Shown: positions 8,896-18,066, counted from the first letter of the stretch. The stretch is DNA of 64,000 nucleotides from Mariprofundus sp. KV (GCF_013387475.1 NZ_VWNB01000003.1:1-64000); one strand, 5' to 3'. Notes: generated by a model not told the origin, from the letters alone. Numbers and translations: made by a program.

Positions 8896-11523
8896 ATGGC
8901 TAAATACTCTTTAAACGCTTATCTGGCTTCTGTCATTGCATTCGTTGTGATCATTGTGGTTTCGATTTATTCCACTATTTCATATTTTTCGGACAAAGCT
9001 GAGATTGAACGTGATATTAAAAATCATTCAGAAGTTGTGATTCAATCATTGCGTAAAAATATTGCCAACTACATCGAGGCTTATGCGATTAACGAGTATG
9101 AGACGCTGGTTCTGAATCAAATGGATGGTGATATTTCTGCTATCACTGTTGCTGATAAAAATATGGGAGAGATAGTGGGTGAGGGCTCCTATATCAGCGG
9201 AAAAATTAGAGATGATAACTGGAATATTGTCGATTATAACCCTGAAAATATTCAGCATCAAAAGCTGTTAGATGATTGCTTCTATACGCTTTCATCAGCA
9301 ATTGCTGCGGAAGGTGATGGTCGCTCTCTTGGCGCTGTAACTATCTGTAGTTCGGATCGCTCGGTAAGGATGGCATTGCAACAAACCATTATCGAGAACC
9401 TTACTTATGCGGTGACAATCTCCTTGTTGTTGATTCTGCTGCTGTTGATAGCCATTCGACAGAGGGTTTTAAAGCCGATCTCGTTGATGGTTGGCGGACT
9501 GGCTGAAACCGATGAAAATGGCATTCCAAGGAAGAAGCTCAAAGAGGGTGGTCCGAAAGAGATCACTCTTCTCTCGGCAACGATCAACAAGATGATGGAT
9601 GCCGTGCATCTTCGTGAAAAAGAGTTGCAAGAGAGCGAAAGCCGTTTCAGAAGGCTCTCACAGCAGGTGCCGATTCCATTGGCCTATGTAACAGATGGTG
9701 GCGCGATAGCGTTTATTAATGAACGTTTTACCCAAACCTTCGGCTACACCCTGGAGGATATGCCGACGATTGAGCATTGGTGGGGGATTGCCTATCCCGA
9801 TGAGAGTTACCGCAAATGGGTGCAGGAGACCTGGAGCCGGGCATGCCAGGTTGCACTTGAACGGGACAAAGATATTCAGCCTCTCGAGTACAACATAACC
9901 TGCAAGAGTGGTGAGGTTCGTCCTGTAGAGATTTCAGGTGTTTTTCTTGGCAATGATCTGCTGGCGACGCTGGTTGATTTGAGTGAACGTAAACAGGCGG
10001 AGGCAAAGGTGCAGCGATATTCGCAGGCGCTGGAGCAGTCGGGTGAGGCGATCGTGATCACCGATGTCGATGGCACCATTGAGCATATCAATGCCGCCTA
10101 CAGTGAGATTACAGGTTACTCCCCTGATGAGGTGCTCGGCAAAAATCCGCGTATGCTGAAAAGCGGCAGTCAGAATGCCCGCTTTTACGAGAAGATGTGG
10201 CAGACCCTGCTTAAGGGGGAAATCTGGCAGGGTAAAGTGATCAACAGGAAAAAGAGCGGTGAGCACTATCCGGCGATGCTTACCATCTCTCCGATTAAGG
10301 ATGAAACGGGTAAAACAGTCAATTACATCGGAGTACAACAGAATCTTGAGAAGTTTGAGGAGCTGGAGGCGCAGTTCCATCAATCCCAGAAGATGGAGGC
10401 GATCGGTACGCTGGTGGGTGGCATCGCACACGATTTTAATAACACGCTTGCCGGCATTACCGGTAACCTCTATCTGGCGAAAAAGGCTGCTGCAGCTATT
10501 CCCGATGTGGTGAGGCGACTTGAATCTGTAGAGAAACTCTCATTCTCTGCTGCAGCCACGATTCAGCAGCTGTTGACCTTCTCGCGCAAAGGCATTGTGC
10601 AGATGAATCCGATCTCCGTCGCTACATTTTTGAAGGAGACCATCAAGCTTAATCAGGTTTCGCTGCCTGAGAATATCAATCTGCAACTGCAGATTATTGA
10701 TCCTGATCTGCGGGTGAAGGGGGATATCAATCAGCTGCAGCAGGTATTGTTGAATCTGATCAACAACGCCTACGATGCTGTAAGCGAGAGTGAAAATCCC
10801 ATGATTCAGGTTCGGCTGGCTAAATATATAGCTGATGATCATTTTAAGGATGCACATGAGGGTCTTATTGAGGAGGAGTTTGCCTCTCTTTCAGTGATTG
10901 ATAACGGTAGCGGCATTAAGGCTGAAGATATCGATCATATCTTCGAGCCATTCTTCACCACCAAAGAACAGGGGCGAGGCACCGGACTTGGCCTGGCCAT
11001 GGTCTATGGTTCTGTAAAAACCCATGGTGGTGTCGTGGAGGTGAAATCTACCTGCGGCAAAGATTCAGGAACACGGGTAGATATCTACCTGCCGCTGCTG
11101 GAGACCGAGCTGACTGTTGCCCTGCCCGAATTGAATGACGAGGTTGTACAGGGACATGGTGAAACCATACTGCTGGTCGATGATAATAAGACCGTCTTGA
11201 GTATCGGCCGTGATCTGCTTGAAGGCATGGGCTACCGGGTGATGACCGCTAAAGATGGCAGGGAGGCTGTTGAGGTTTATCAGTCGCACGGAGATAAGAT
11301 CGACATGGTTCTTCTCGATGTGGTGATGCCACGCTTAAGCGGGCCGGAGGCCCTTGATGCAATCAAAGCGATCAATCCGAAGGTGAAGGCGATGTTTGCC
11401 ACCGGTTACGATAAACTCAGTACGCTGGGTAGAGATAAGAGTGAACTTGAGGAGAGGATTATCAGTAAACCCTTTACGGTGAGTGTACTGAGTCAGACGG
11501 TCCGTGAGGTGCTGGAGGGTTAA
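8896..11523 (+). CDS. Membrane hybrid histidine kinase: two PAS, HDFNN-type kinase, receiver
   Basis: 875 residues. The first membrane helix (about 8-28) and the second (about 170-190) flank a periplasmic domain of roughly 140 residues. A linker is followed by two PAS domains (about 245-500). Phospho-acceptor His512 lies in '[17 protein letters not shown]', with N-box 'LLNLINNAYDA', 'DNGSGI' and '[19 protein letters not shown]'. A C-terminal receiver has Asp808 in 'MVLLDVVMPRLSG'. From the second PAS onward it is closely similar to the kinase at 3288-6239, while the sensory part differs: duplication followed by input swapping. No HPt or effector domain is present. A strong terminator follows at 11559. 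Confidence 0.9.
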   Translation: MAKYSLNAYLASVIAFVVIIVVSIYSTISYFSDKAEIERDIKNHSEVVIQSLRKNIANYIEAYAINEYETLVLNQMDGDISAITVADKNMGEIVGEGSYISGKIRDDNWNIVDYNPENIQHQKLLDDCFYTLSSAIAAEGDGRSLGAVTICSSDRSVRMALQQTIIENLTYAVTISLLLILLLLIAIRQRVLKPISLMVGGLAETDENGIPRKKLKEGGPKEITLLSATINKMMDAVHLREKELQESESRFRRLSQQVPIPLAYVTDGGAIAFINERFTQTFGYTLEDMPTIEHWWGIAYPDESYRKWVQETWSRACQVALERDKDIQPLEYNITCKSGEVRPVEISGVFLGNDLLATLVDLSERKQAEAKVQRYSQALEQSGEAIVITDVDGTIEHINAAYSEITGYSPDEVLGKNPRMLKSGSQNARFYEKMWQTLLKGEIWQGKVINRKKSGEHYPAMLTISPIKDETGKTVNYIGVQQNLEKFEELEAQFHQSQKMEAIGTLVGGIAHDFNNTLAGITGNLYLAKKAAAAIPDVVRRLESVEKLSFSAAATIQQLLTFSRKGIVQMNPISVATFLKETIKLNQVSLPENINLQLQIIDPDLRVKGDINQLQQVLLNLINNAYDAVSESENPMIQVRLAKYIADDHFKDAHEGLIEEEFASLSVIDNGSGIKAEDIDHIFEPFFTTKEQGRGTGLGLAMVYGSVKTHGGVVEVKSTCGKDSGTRVDIYLPLLETELTVALPELNDEVVQGHGETILLVDDNKTVLSIGRDLLEGMGYRVMTAKDGREAVEVYQSHGDKIDMVLLDVVMPRLSGPEALDAIKAINPKVKAMFATGYDKLSTLGRDKSELEERIISKPFTVSVLSQTVREVLEG

Positions 11524-11558
11524 TCACCTTGGGCTGGATAAAACAGTGGGATGATAAA

Positions 11559-11590
11559 AAACGGGCTATGCAATTTCGCATAGCCCGTTT
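11559..11590. terminator. Bidirectional terminator between hybrid kinase and motB
   Basis: A perfect 13-bp stem (AAACGGGCTATGC / GCATAGCCCGTTT) with loop AATTTC. A-rich flank on one side and T-rich on the other make it usable on either strand. It lies between two convergent genes. Confidence 0.85.
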
Positions 11591-11647
11591 CAGTTTGTCT
11601 GACGCTGAGGGATTGTCTGACTTAAGGAATGGCCTGACTCTGAGAAA

Positions 11648-12409
11648 CTACCTGACTCTCAGGAACTCCGGTCCCATCTCAACCACGAACTCAACGCGGC
11701 GGTTAATGGTTCTGCCTTGCTCGGTGGCATTGGAGACCAGTGGCCGCGTATCGGCATAGCCGGTTGCATGCAGTCGCTCAGGTGGAATACCAAGTGAGAT
11801 CAGCGTCTCAACCACCGATGAAGCGCGTGCGGAGGAGAGCTCCCAGTTGGAAGTGTAGCGGCCACTGCGCATCGGGATATTGTCGGTATGACCTGCTACC
11901 TCAACCTTGCCGGTATAGTTGTGCAGCACCTTGGCGAGATTTTTCAGAGGAACTCTTGCCGCCTCATTAACATGGGCCTGACCTGCAGCAAAGAGCAGGC
12001 TGGCATCCATCTGCAGGCGGATCTGGCCCGGTGACATTTTAAAGTCCATGACACCACCAAGCGAGTTGCTACCAAGGATTTGAGAGAGCTTCTCCTCCTG
12101 ACCCTGGCGTTGGCCCTGCCTCTGAATGGTGGCGCTTTCGGAAACAGGAGCGCCCTCAGTGGCGGTCTTCTGCGGGGAGGAGGGGGCCTGCATCTTCATG
12201 CCTGCCTTGGCGTGACTCATGGAGCCGAGAATGATGAACAGCGCCAGCAGCAGGGTCATCAGATCGAGGTAGGCGACCATCCAGCTGTCATGGGTGATAT
12301 CCGGCCCGCTATCATCAAACTGATCGCCGGGATCGCTGAGAATATGACTGCGAATCGACTCCATTTTAGAGCTGGAAAGTCGTTTCTTATCTGTCGGATT
12401 AGCGTTCAT
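11648..12409 (-). CDS. motB: MotB/PomB-type flagellar stator protein
   Basis: 253 residues. One membrane helix carries the ion-binding Asp49 in '[20 protein letters not shown]', the position equivalent to Asp32 of E. coli MotB. A variable linker leads to the peptidoglycan-binding OmpA domain with '[26 protein letters not shown]', ending '[12 protein letters not shown]'. With MotA it forms the ion-driven stator of the flagellar motor, anchored to the cell wall. The start overlaps the motA stop by one base (ATGA), so the pair is translationally coupled. No other flagellar genes are in the window. H+ versus Na+ coupling cannot be settled from sequence. Confidence 0.9.
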   Translation of the reverse strand: MNANPTDKKRLSSSKMESIRSHILSDPGDQFDDSGPDITHDSWMVAYLDLMTLLLALFIILGSMSHAKAGMKMQAPSSPQKTATEGAPVSESATIQRQGQRQGQEEKLSQILGSNSLGGVMDFKMSPGQIRLQMDASLLFAAGQAHVNEAARVPLKNLAKVLHNYTGKVEVAGHTDNIPMRSGRYTSNWELSSARASSVVETLISLGIPPERLHATGYADTRPLVSNATEQGRTINRRVEFVVEMGPEFLRVR

Positions 12410-13260
12410 CAGAAGTCATCATCCTGAACGCTGCTGCTCTTGGCTCCCCGTTTACTCGGGGCCCTCAGCTCATCATTAAAGGCGCTGCTGTTTCCTTTAA
12501 GCTCATCGCTGTACTGGGCAGAGAAAGATTTCAGGGTCTCACGGATAAACACCGGACTGCGGTTGCCCGCCAGCATGATGGTTCCCTCAACGATCATGCG
12601 CATGATCATCGCCCGCTTCTCTGTACGCCGTTCAAGTTTGATGGCGATCGGTTTGAAAATCAGGTTGGAGAGCACAAGGCCGTAAAGGGTGGTCATCAGG
12701 GCGACAGCCATATTGTGGCCGACATTGAGAAGGTCGGGGCCGTTGACGGTATAGAGCATATTCACCATGCCGACCAGCGTACCGAACATGCCGAAGGCAG
12801 GCGCATAAACACTCATGGTATGGAAGATCTGCGCCTCGGCACGTTCCTGCTCCCGCAGGCGTTTGATACGCCACTGCAGGATATTCACGATCTCATCGGC
12901 AGGGGTATTATCGATCACCAGCTGGATTGAGGTTCTCAGAAACGGATTGGCGATACGTTCAAGCTGATCCTCGATGCGGGCCAGATCACCGTGGCGGCGC
13001 AGACGCGCAGCATGGGCAATTTCAGAGATGTCATCACGAACCGAGTACTGGGTATTGCGGAAGACATGGCCAAGAACCCGCCACACTTTACCAAGCTCCT
13101 GTGCCGGAAAACTGACAAGTGTGGCGGCAAGGGTGCCTCCGATCACGACCAGCAGGCCGGGCAGATTGATGTAAACGTTAGGCTCAACCGCAGAGAGGAA
13201 GATCGAGACCATAATCAGTCCGATGCCGACCAGGATTCCTGCAATAGTAGATAGATCCAT
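12409..13260 (-). CDS. motA: MotA/PomA-type flagellar stator protein
   Basis: 283 residues, four membrane helices (N-terminal '[17 protein letters not shown]', '[21 protein letters not shown]', and the pair '[15 protein letters not shown]' and '[23 protein letters not shown]'). The cytoplasmic loop contains charged residues that contact the rotor ('[17 protein letters not shown]'). The short form without extra N-terminal sequence, together with a PomB-like partner, resembles PomA of sodium motors. First gene of a two-gene operon with motB; an AAGGAGA ribosome site precedes the ATG. Confidence 0.92.
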   Translation of the reverse strand: MDLSTIAGILVGIGLIMVSIFLSAVEPNVYINLPGLLVVIGGTLAATLVSFPAQELGKVWRVLGHVFRNTQYSVRDDISEIAHAARLRRHGDLARIEDQLERIANPFLRTSIQLVIDNTPADEIVNILQWRIKRLREQERAEAQIFHTMSVYAPAFGMFGTLVGMVNMLYTVNGPDLLNVGHNMAVALMTTLYGLVLSNLIFKPIAIKLERRTEKRAMIMRMIVEGTIMLAGNRSPVFIRETLKSFSAQYSDELKGNSSAFNDELRAPSKRGAKSSSVQDDDF

Positions 13261-13455
13261 GACGATCTCCTTGGCTAAAGTGTCTGTAGATGTTGAATAG
13301 TAAAATCTACAGGTAAATAAGCAATAATGCGGCCAATGCTGCTTTCAGCTTATCTGTGATAAGGCAGCAGGTTCTGTTTGGCAGATAAAATGCTAGTAAA
13401 AAGGGATTGATAAACCATAGTCTCTCTACACTGTGGATAGGAAAGGGGAAGTTGT

Positions 13456-14862
13456 ATGTCATTGCGTTGGGGTTGGAGTCTGCTGACATTGGTTATGGTT
13501 GCGGTGGTGGCTGTAACCATGATGTTAAGTATTACCGATATCGAGAAGAAGGCGTGGAAGGCCAGTGAACAGGAGCAGGCGGAGCTGTTGATTACGCTGC
13601 TGGCTGATGAGCTGAAGATGCCGATGCTTGCCGGTAGCAAGACCGAGGTTGAGACCCTGATCAGCATGTTTATCCATGAAGTTCCGGGAGCTACAGTATT
13701 CCTGCACTGGGCATCCGGTGAATCAGAGACATTCGGTGACGGTTTTATCCCGGAGCAGATCAATAGCCTGGAGAAACTTGATGCCCAGCCTAAAGCCGTG
13801 CGTGGGCTGGAGAAATGGTATGCGATGGGTGTGAAATACAATACCGCCCAGATGGGCTCTGTGGCGATGTATCTGCCCGGCAAATCATGGGACGCCTACG
13901 ATGCGGAGATCAAGCTTCGGGTAGCCATTGTGGCGGCCGTGATTGCGCTGCTCTCTGCACTGCTGGTCTATATGCGTAGTGGGCGCATTGTGAATTATCT
14001 GCGTCTGTTGGCCAGGGCGAGCAAACGGGTCGGCGGAGGCGATTTCACCGTGCATCTGCCTGTGCAGACGCAGAATGAGTTTGGTAAAACCTTTCATCAC
14101 TTCAATCAGATGGTCTCCAGTCTGGAACGTCGGGAGAAGATCCATGATATGTACGGGGAGTATCAGCGCCCGCAGGCAGTTGCCGATGAGTTTGACAGAA
14201 ATGCCCAGCGCGCTGAAAAGTCACGCGAGGTGACCATTCTCTCTATCGATATGGTCGCTTTTAACCGTTATCTGAAGCGGGTTGATCAGGATGAGGCGCT
14301 CTCCACGCTGAATCGCGCTTTTGCACTCTTCCAGTTTATCGTTCACGAGTTCGGTGGTCATATCGACAGTGTGCAGGGAGATGCCATGATTGCGGTCTTT
14401 AATCACCCGTTTGAGCTGAAGAACCATGAGAATCAGGCGGTGAAAGCTGCTATCGCCATCATTGATGCCAGCCATCGGCTGGAGATCAGCAGGCCTGATG
14501 GTGGCACGGTGGAGTTCAGGGTTGGACTTGCTATTGGTGAGGTGATTATCGGCCATCTTGGTGTCGGGCGTCGTAAATCACTGACCATTCTTGGTGAACC
14601 GATTTCACTGGCTTCAATGATGGCCAAAGCAGGCGATACCACAGCGGTTACTGCACCGTATGGCACGATGCTCTCGCTCGGCCACGGTTTTAAACAGAAA
14701 GAGCTGGGTATGCGCATGCTGGCCAACGGTGAAGAGGCGCGTTGCATTACCATTCTGCCGGGTGAGGCCTACGTTGAGCAGGAGGTGGAAGAGGCGGTGA
14801 ATAAGGCATTCATGCGCATTGAGCCCGGCAACTTCTACGATGATGACGATGAGGGGTGGTAA
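13456..14862 (+). CDS. Membrane class III nucleotide cyclase homologue with HAMP; catalytic set incomplete
   Basis: 468 residues. A helix at 7-25, a periplasmic stretch, a second helix (about 155-172), HAMP ('RLLARASKRVGGGDFTVHLPVQTQNEFGKTFHHFNQM') and a C-terminal class III cyclase domain. Both metal-binding aspartates are kept: Asp265 in 'SIDMVAF' and Asp309 in 'VQGDAMIAVF'. However, the usual Lys of the 'DKxxGD' segment is Ser305, and the Asn and Arg of 'VNLAARL' are Ser384 and Met388 in 'ISLASMM'. The enzyme may therefore be inactive or act as a nucleotide sensor. It lies next to motAB on the opposite strand. No class III partner for heterodimer formation is in the window. Confidence 0.8.
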   Translation: MSLRWGWSLLTLVMVAVVAVTMMLSITDIEKKAWKASEQEQAELLITLLADELKMPMLAGSKTEVETLISMFIHEVPGATVFLHWASGESETFGDGFIPEQINSLEKLDAQPKAVRGLEKWYAMGVKYNTAQMGSVAMYLPGKSWDAYDAEIKLRVAIVAAVIALLSALLVYMRSGRIVNYLRLLARASKRVGGGDFTVHLPVQTQNEFGKTFHHFNQMVSSLERREKIHDMYGEYQRPQAVADEFDRNAQRAEKSREVTILSIDMVAFNRYLKRVDQDEALSTLNRAFALFQFIVHEFGGHIDSVQGDAMIAVFNHPFELKNHENQAVKAAIAIIDASHRLEISRPDGGTVEFRVGLAIGEVIIGHLGVGRRKSLTILGEPISLASMMAKAGDTTAVTAPYGTMLSLGHGFKQKELGMRMLANGEEARCITILPGEAYVEQEVEEAVNKAFMRIEPGNFYDDDDEGW

Positions 14863-14897
14863 GGTTCGTCGTTAACAGAACCTGCACTTATAGTTAA

Positions 14898-15050
14898 GGA
14901 AGCGCTGAATAACTACGTCCATGTAGTTTTTCAGCACGCAAAGGCAAAAGCGTGGTTTTTCCTTTGCGTGCAAAACCAAGCACTTACTGTGCATGATTTT
15001 GGCAAGCCATCCATCGCTTGCACGGATACTCTGACTTGTTCAGAGCATCC
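14898..15050. mobile_element. MITE, full copy (153 bp), with TTAA target duplication
   Basis: The ends form inverted repeats: left GGAAGCGCTGAATAA, right (reversed) GGATGCTCTGAACAA. TTAA directly flanks both sides (14894-14897, 15051-15054). There is no coding capacity. Inside are three hairpins: CTGAATAACTAC/GTAGTTTTTCAG, GCACGCAAAGG/CCTTTGCGTGC (11 bp, perfect) and the end palindrome GGATACTCTGA-loop-TCAGAGCATCC (15024-15050). Tips and target match the IS5-type element at 1-127. Confidence 0.88.
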
Positions 15051-16610
15051 TTAACGCTCACTGCCTGAAGTTCTGGCGCGGACAACTGTGCATCTGCAGT
15101 AGTTAGGGCCACTCTCGACGATCTCTTTGATCTTGAAATGGATGCTTTCATCGCCATTTCTGATGACAAACACCATATTGCGATAGACACGGTTCTCCGG
15201 AAACCAGGCTGTAAGTGACCCCTTGGCCGGCAGGATAAGCAGAGGCCAGCTGCGTTTGGCATTCATCGCGTTGCTGCCACTCTCAATGCTGGCCTGCACC
15301 ATTTTCACCGGCTGCCGGTACAGTTCAATGCCAAGCCGCTGCTCGCCACTGCGGCTCTGTTTCATCCAGCGTACAAAACCGAGTTTCGGCTGCCCTGAAT
15401 CGGGGAACCAGCTGATGCCGACCATAGAACCGACGGCATCGGAGCGCTGCTCATCCCCATTGAGGCGTTCAACGCAGATGCCGACATCTGTACTGTCGAT
15501 AAGGTGCCACTGCTGGTCTGTCTGGTCGGCTTCGGATTGCTGCGCTGCTTTCTGCAGGAAGGATCTCAGGCTGTTCCATTCAAATATCACATGGGTGTTG
15601 GGGCTGCTGATGCGTTGCCGGCGTTGCGGGTGCGTGGTTAGCGCATCAAGTATGGCATGGCCGCCAACCTGTGTTGTCAGCATCGCCTCTTCGGTATGCA
15701 ACTCATTTCGCTGTCTGTCTCGATTCTCATGCAGCGATTCGATATGTGCGACAGCTCTGTGCAGACGCTGAATAAGGACATCGACCGGGATGATAATCGC
15801 ATCAAAGGGGAGGGAACCCTGAATTGCCTGCATCAATGTCGGAGGGTCATTGGGTCGACTCATGTTGGTGAGCAGGCAGGCCTTGCCGGCAGATACTGGC
15901 AGCTGTGATTGCTGGCGGCAGTAGTGCGCCTGCAGCTGATTGATGTGGTACTCCAGCTCCCTTGCAATCATATGCTGCTGGGCAACGGTTTTGCTGAAGA
16001 AATCGATCGCTCGCAGGAGTTCATGTCTGCAGATGGCGGTAATCAACTGTCTGGCTTTGGGTTTAAGCTGTTCATCCAGAGCGGCGGCAACATCCAGCCC
16101 CAATCTGGCCAGTTCAAAGAACTGGCGCGTGGCAATCACCGGTGTTGCCCGGTACTGCTCAAGCGTGAGTTGCAGTATCTTTACAGCCAGTTCAACAGCA
16201 TTGCCGATCATCTCAACCAGTGGCGCATAATAGCGACTCTCTTTGCGAGCCTCGCTCTGTACCAAATCGATGGCGATTTTGTGTGCGTTGAGCACTGCGG
16301 CTGTCATCTCGCCATCAAACAGATTCAGCTCCTGCTCAAAACGATTGAGCACCTTCATGCGGAAAGAGATCGGGATCAGGGGGTTGGCGTTGAGGCGGCC
16401 GAGATAGCTCTTCATGTTGGCGGTGAGCTGCTTGCGTTCAGCCTCTGAGCTGTTGATAGCGTAAGCGTTTAGTTTACCCTCAATATCAGTGAACGGGAGG
16501 GTGATGGCATCGGTCAGCAGCTCGGCTTTACCGAGATTCAGGCGTTGGGGGTGCAGGCGAAGTTCGGTGTCGAGCGAGAGTGGAATAGCGTTTGGATCAG
16601 AAATATTCAT
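15051..16610 (-). CDS. Conserved protein of unknown function, 519 aa
   Basis: No family was recognised with confidence. There is no signal peptide or membrane helix. The N-terminal two thirds look all-helical ('LPFTDIEGKLNAYAINSSEAERKQLTANMKSYLGRLNANPL...'), with several hydrophobic heptads. The C-terminal part ('WHLIDSTDVGICVERLNGD...VGSMVGISWFPDSGQPKLGFVRWMKQSRSGEQRLGIELY') has the strand pattern and W-x-x-x-[ND]-x-S/T-x-x-G shape of PilZ-like beta-barrels, but a c-di-GMP binding RxxxR motif is not evident. The TAA stop lies exactly in the TTAA target of the mobile element. Because that target existed before insertion, the gene end is unlikely to be altered. Confidence 0.6.
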   Translation of the reverse strand: MNISDPNAIPLSLDTELRLHPQRLNLGKAELLTDAITLPFTDIEGKLNAYAINSSEAERKQLTANMKSYLGRLNANPLIPISFRMKVLNRFEQELNLFDGEMTAAVLNAHKIAIDLVQSEARKESRYYAPLVEMIGNAVELAVKILQLTLEQYRATPVIATRQFFELARLGLDVAAALDEQLKPKARQLITAICRHELLRAIDFFSKTVAQQHMIARELEYHINQLQAHYCRQQSQLPVSAGKACLLTNMSRPNDPPTLMQAIQGSLPFDAIIIPVDVLIQRLHRAVAHIESLHENRDRQRNELHTEEAMLTTQVGGHAILDALTTHPQRRQRISSPNTHVIFEWNSLRSFLQKAAQQSEADQTDQQWHLIDSTDVGICVERLNGDEQRSDAVGSMVGISWFPDSGQPKLGFVRWMKQSRSGEQRLGIELYRQPVKMVQASIESGSNAMNAKRSWPLLILPAKGSLTAWFPENRVYRNMVFVIRNGDESIHFKIKEIVESGPNYCRCTVVRARTSGSER

Positions 16611-16665
16611 ATCTCTTTGCAGATACCGACTTCAAAGCTGTTGCAGTCGTAACAGCCGCTCTGCA

Positions 16666-18066
16666 TCAATCGCCGGTGCAGATGCGATCTACCAGCTCTT
16701 TAACCGTAGGGATAAATCCGTTGGCATAGAACGGGTCACTACCAAAACGATAGGCGGCATGGCCTGCGAACATCAGATTATGGTCAGGGTTCTCACCGTG
16801 ACCGATCTGCTGCAGCGTTTTCTGAATGCAGAAGCTGCGCGGATCAGCCTTGTGGCCGGTGGTGCCTTTTTCATTGGCAGCCCAGTTGCTGAACTTGCAT
16901 TGTGAGAGGCAGCCCATGCAGTCGAGCTGATCCTGACGGATCTCTTTGGCTTTTTCAGGTGTGACGAAAACCAGCGTAGAGTCCGGGGTCTGCAGTGCCT
17001 TGGTGAAGCCTTCGGCGATATATCCCTTGGCTCGTTTTAGATCCTGACGGGTCAGGTAGACCTCTTTGTTGCGAACGCCAAAGGTGAAGAGCTCCGAGTG
17101 ATCACCGGCAGGGTGATCTACAAATGCCGTTTCGCGATCGGAGCGATCATAGAGCTCATGCAGGAAGGTGTTGTAGACAGCTGAAGAGTAGAAGCCGGTA
17201 GGAGAGAAGCGGTTGAGGTTGATATCACCCTCACTAAGTGTGAGCAGGCGTTTTTTCCACGCATCAGAGATCGGGCTCTCCTGGGTGAGCAGGGGGCGCG
17301 TACCAAACTGGAATGTGATCGGGCCAATTTCGGGGTTATTCAGCCAGTTGCTCCACTCACGCAGACACCATACACCACCAGCCATCACAATCGGCACATG
17401 ATTCAGATCGAACTCATTCATGGTTTTGCGGATGGCGGCAACACGCGGATAGGGATCTTCCGGTCTGTCAGGACTCTCGGAATTGGAGAGGCCGTTATGA
17501 CCACCAGCCAGCCATGGATCTTCGTAAACCACACCACCCAGAAGATCGGGCAGTTTACGGTAGGAGCGCAGCCAGAGGGCGCGGAAGGCGCGCGCTGAGG
17601 AGATGATCGGGTAGTAGTGAACATTGTATTTGGCAGCCAGTGTAGCCAGCTTGAAAGGCATGCCCGCGCCACAGGTGATGCCATGAACCATCCCCTTGGC
17701 ACCCTCCATAACACCTTCGAGAACGCGCTCGGCACCGCCCATCTCCCAGAGCACATTCATGTGCAGGCGGCCATTGCCGTTGGATACTTCATGGGCGATT
17801 TTCGCCTGCTTGATACCCCCCTCAATACCCTGGGCTACCAGCTCTTCAAAACGCTCCATGCGGCTTCTGCCATGATAAACGGTGCGGATGATCTCACCGT
17901 TTTCATCAACCCTGTCGGCATTGACTGCCGAGAAGGTGCCGACACCGCCTGCTGCTGCCCAGGCTCCGGAGCTTAAACCGGTCGAGACTGCAACGCCTTT
18001 GCCTCCCTCAATAAGTGGCAGGACTTCTTTACCTGAGATCATGATGGGCTGAAGGTCTAAAGACAT
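16666..18066 (-). CDS. Nitronate monooxygenase-like flavin oxidoreductase, long form
   Basis: 466 residues from ATG 18066, which has an AAGGAAG site 8 bases upstream; a longer frame to 18174 has none. The TIM-barrel nitronate monooxygenase/2-nitropropane dioxygenase family is indicated by 'GGKGVAVSTGLSSGAWAAAGGVGTFSAVNAD', 'MVHGITCGAGMPFKLATLAAKYNVHYYPIISSARAF' and 'VPIVMAGGVW' (FMN phosphate site). Typical members have about 330 residues. The extra C-terminal part here carries a cysteine cluster ('LDCMGCLSQCKF' and a later 'SFC') that could hold a metal or Fe-S centre. The substrate is not predictable; some relatives act on enoyl-ACP or quinones. Confidence 0.75.
   Translation of the reverse strand: MSLDLQPIMISGKEVLPLIEGGKGVAVSTGLSSGAWAAAGGVGTFSAVNADRVDENGEIIRTVYHGRSRMERFEELVAQGIEGGIKQAKIAHEVSNGNGRLHMNVLWEMGGAERVLEGVMEGAKGMVHGITCGAGMPFKLATLAAKYNVHYYPIISSARAFRALWLRSYRKLPDLLGGVVYEDPWLAGGHNGLSNSESPDRPEDPYPRVAAIRKTMNEFDLNHVPIVMAGGVWCLREWSNWLNNPEIGPITFQFGTRPLLTQESPISDAWKKRLLTLSEGDINLNRFSPTGFYSSAVYNTFLHELYDRSDRETAFVDHPAGDHSELFTFGVRNKEVYLTRQDLKRAKGYIAEGFTKALQTPDSTLVFVTPEKAKEIRQDQLDCMGCLSQCKFSNWAANEKGTTGHKADPRSFCIQKTLQQIGHGENPDHNLMFAGHAAYRFGSDPFYANGFIPTVKELVDRICTGD

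Noticed and set aside
13350-13883. 177-codon minus-strand open frame over the cyclase start
   Set aside because: It overlaps the well-supported cyclase gene, is rich in Ser/Thr/Ile without family features, and has no ribosome site.
15223-16448. Long plus-strand open frames opposite the 519-residue protein
   Set aside because: They mirror a coding gene on the other strand, and their translations are Cys/Ser/Arg-rich and low in family-like patterns.
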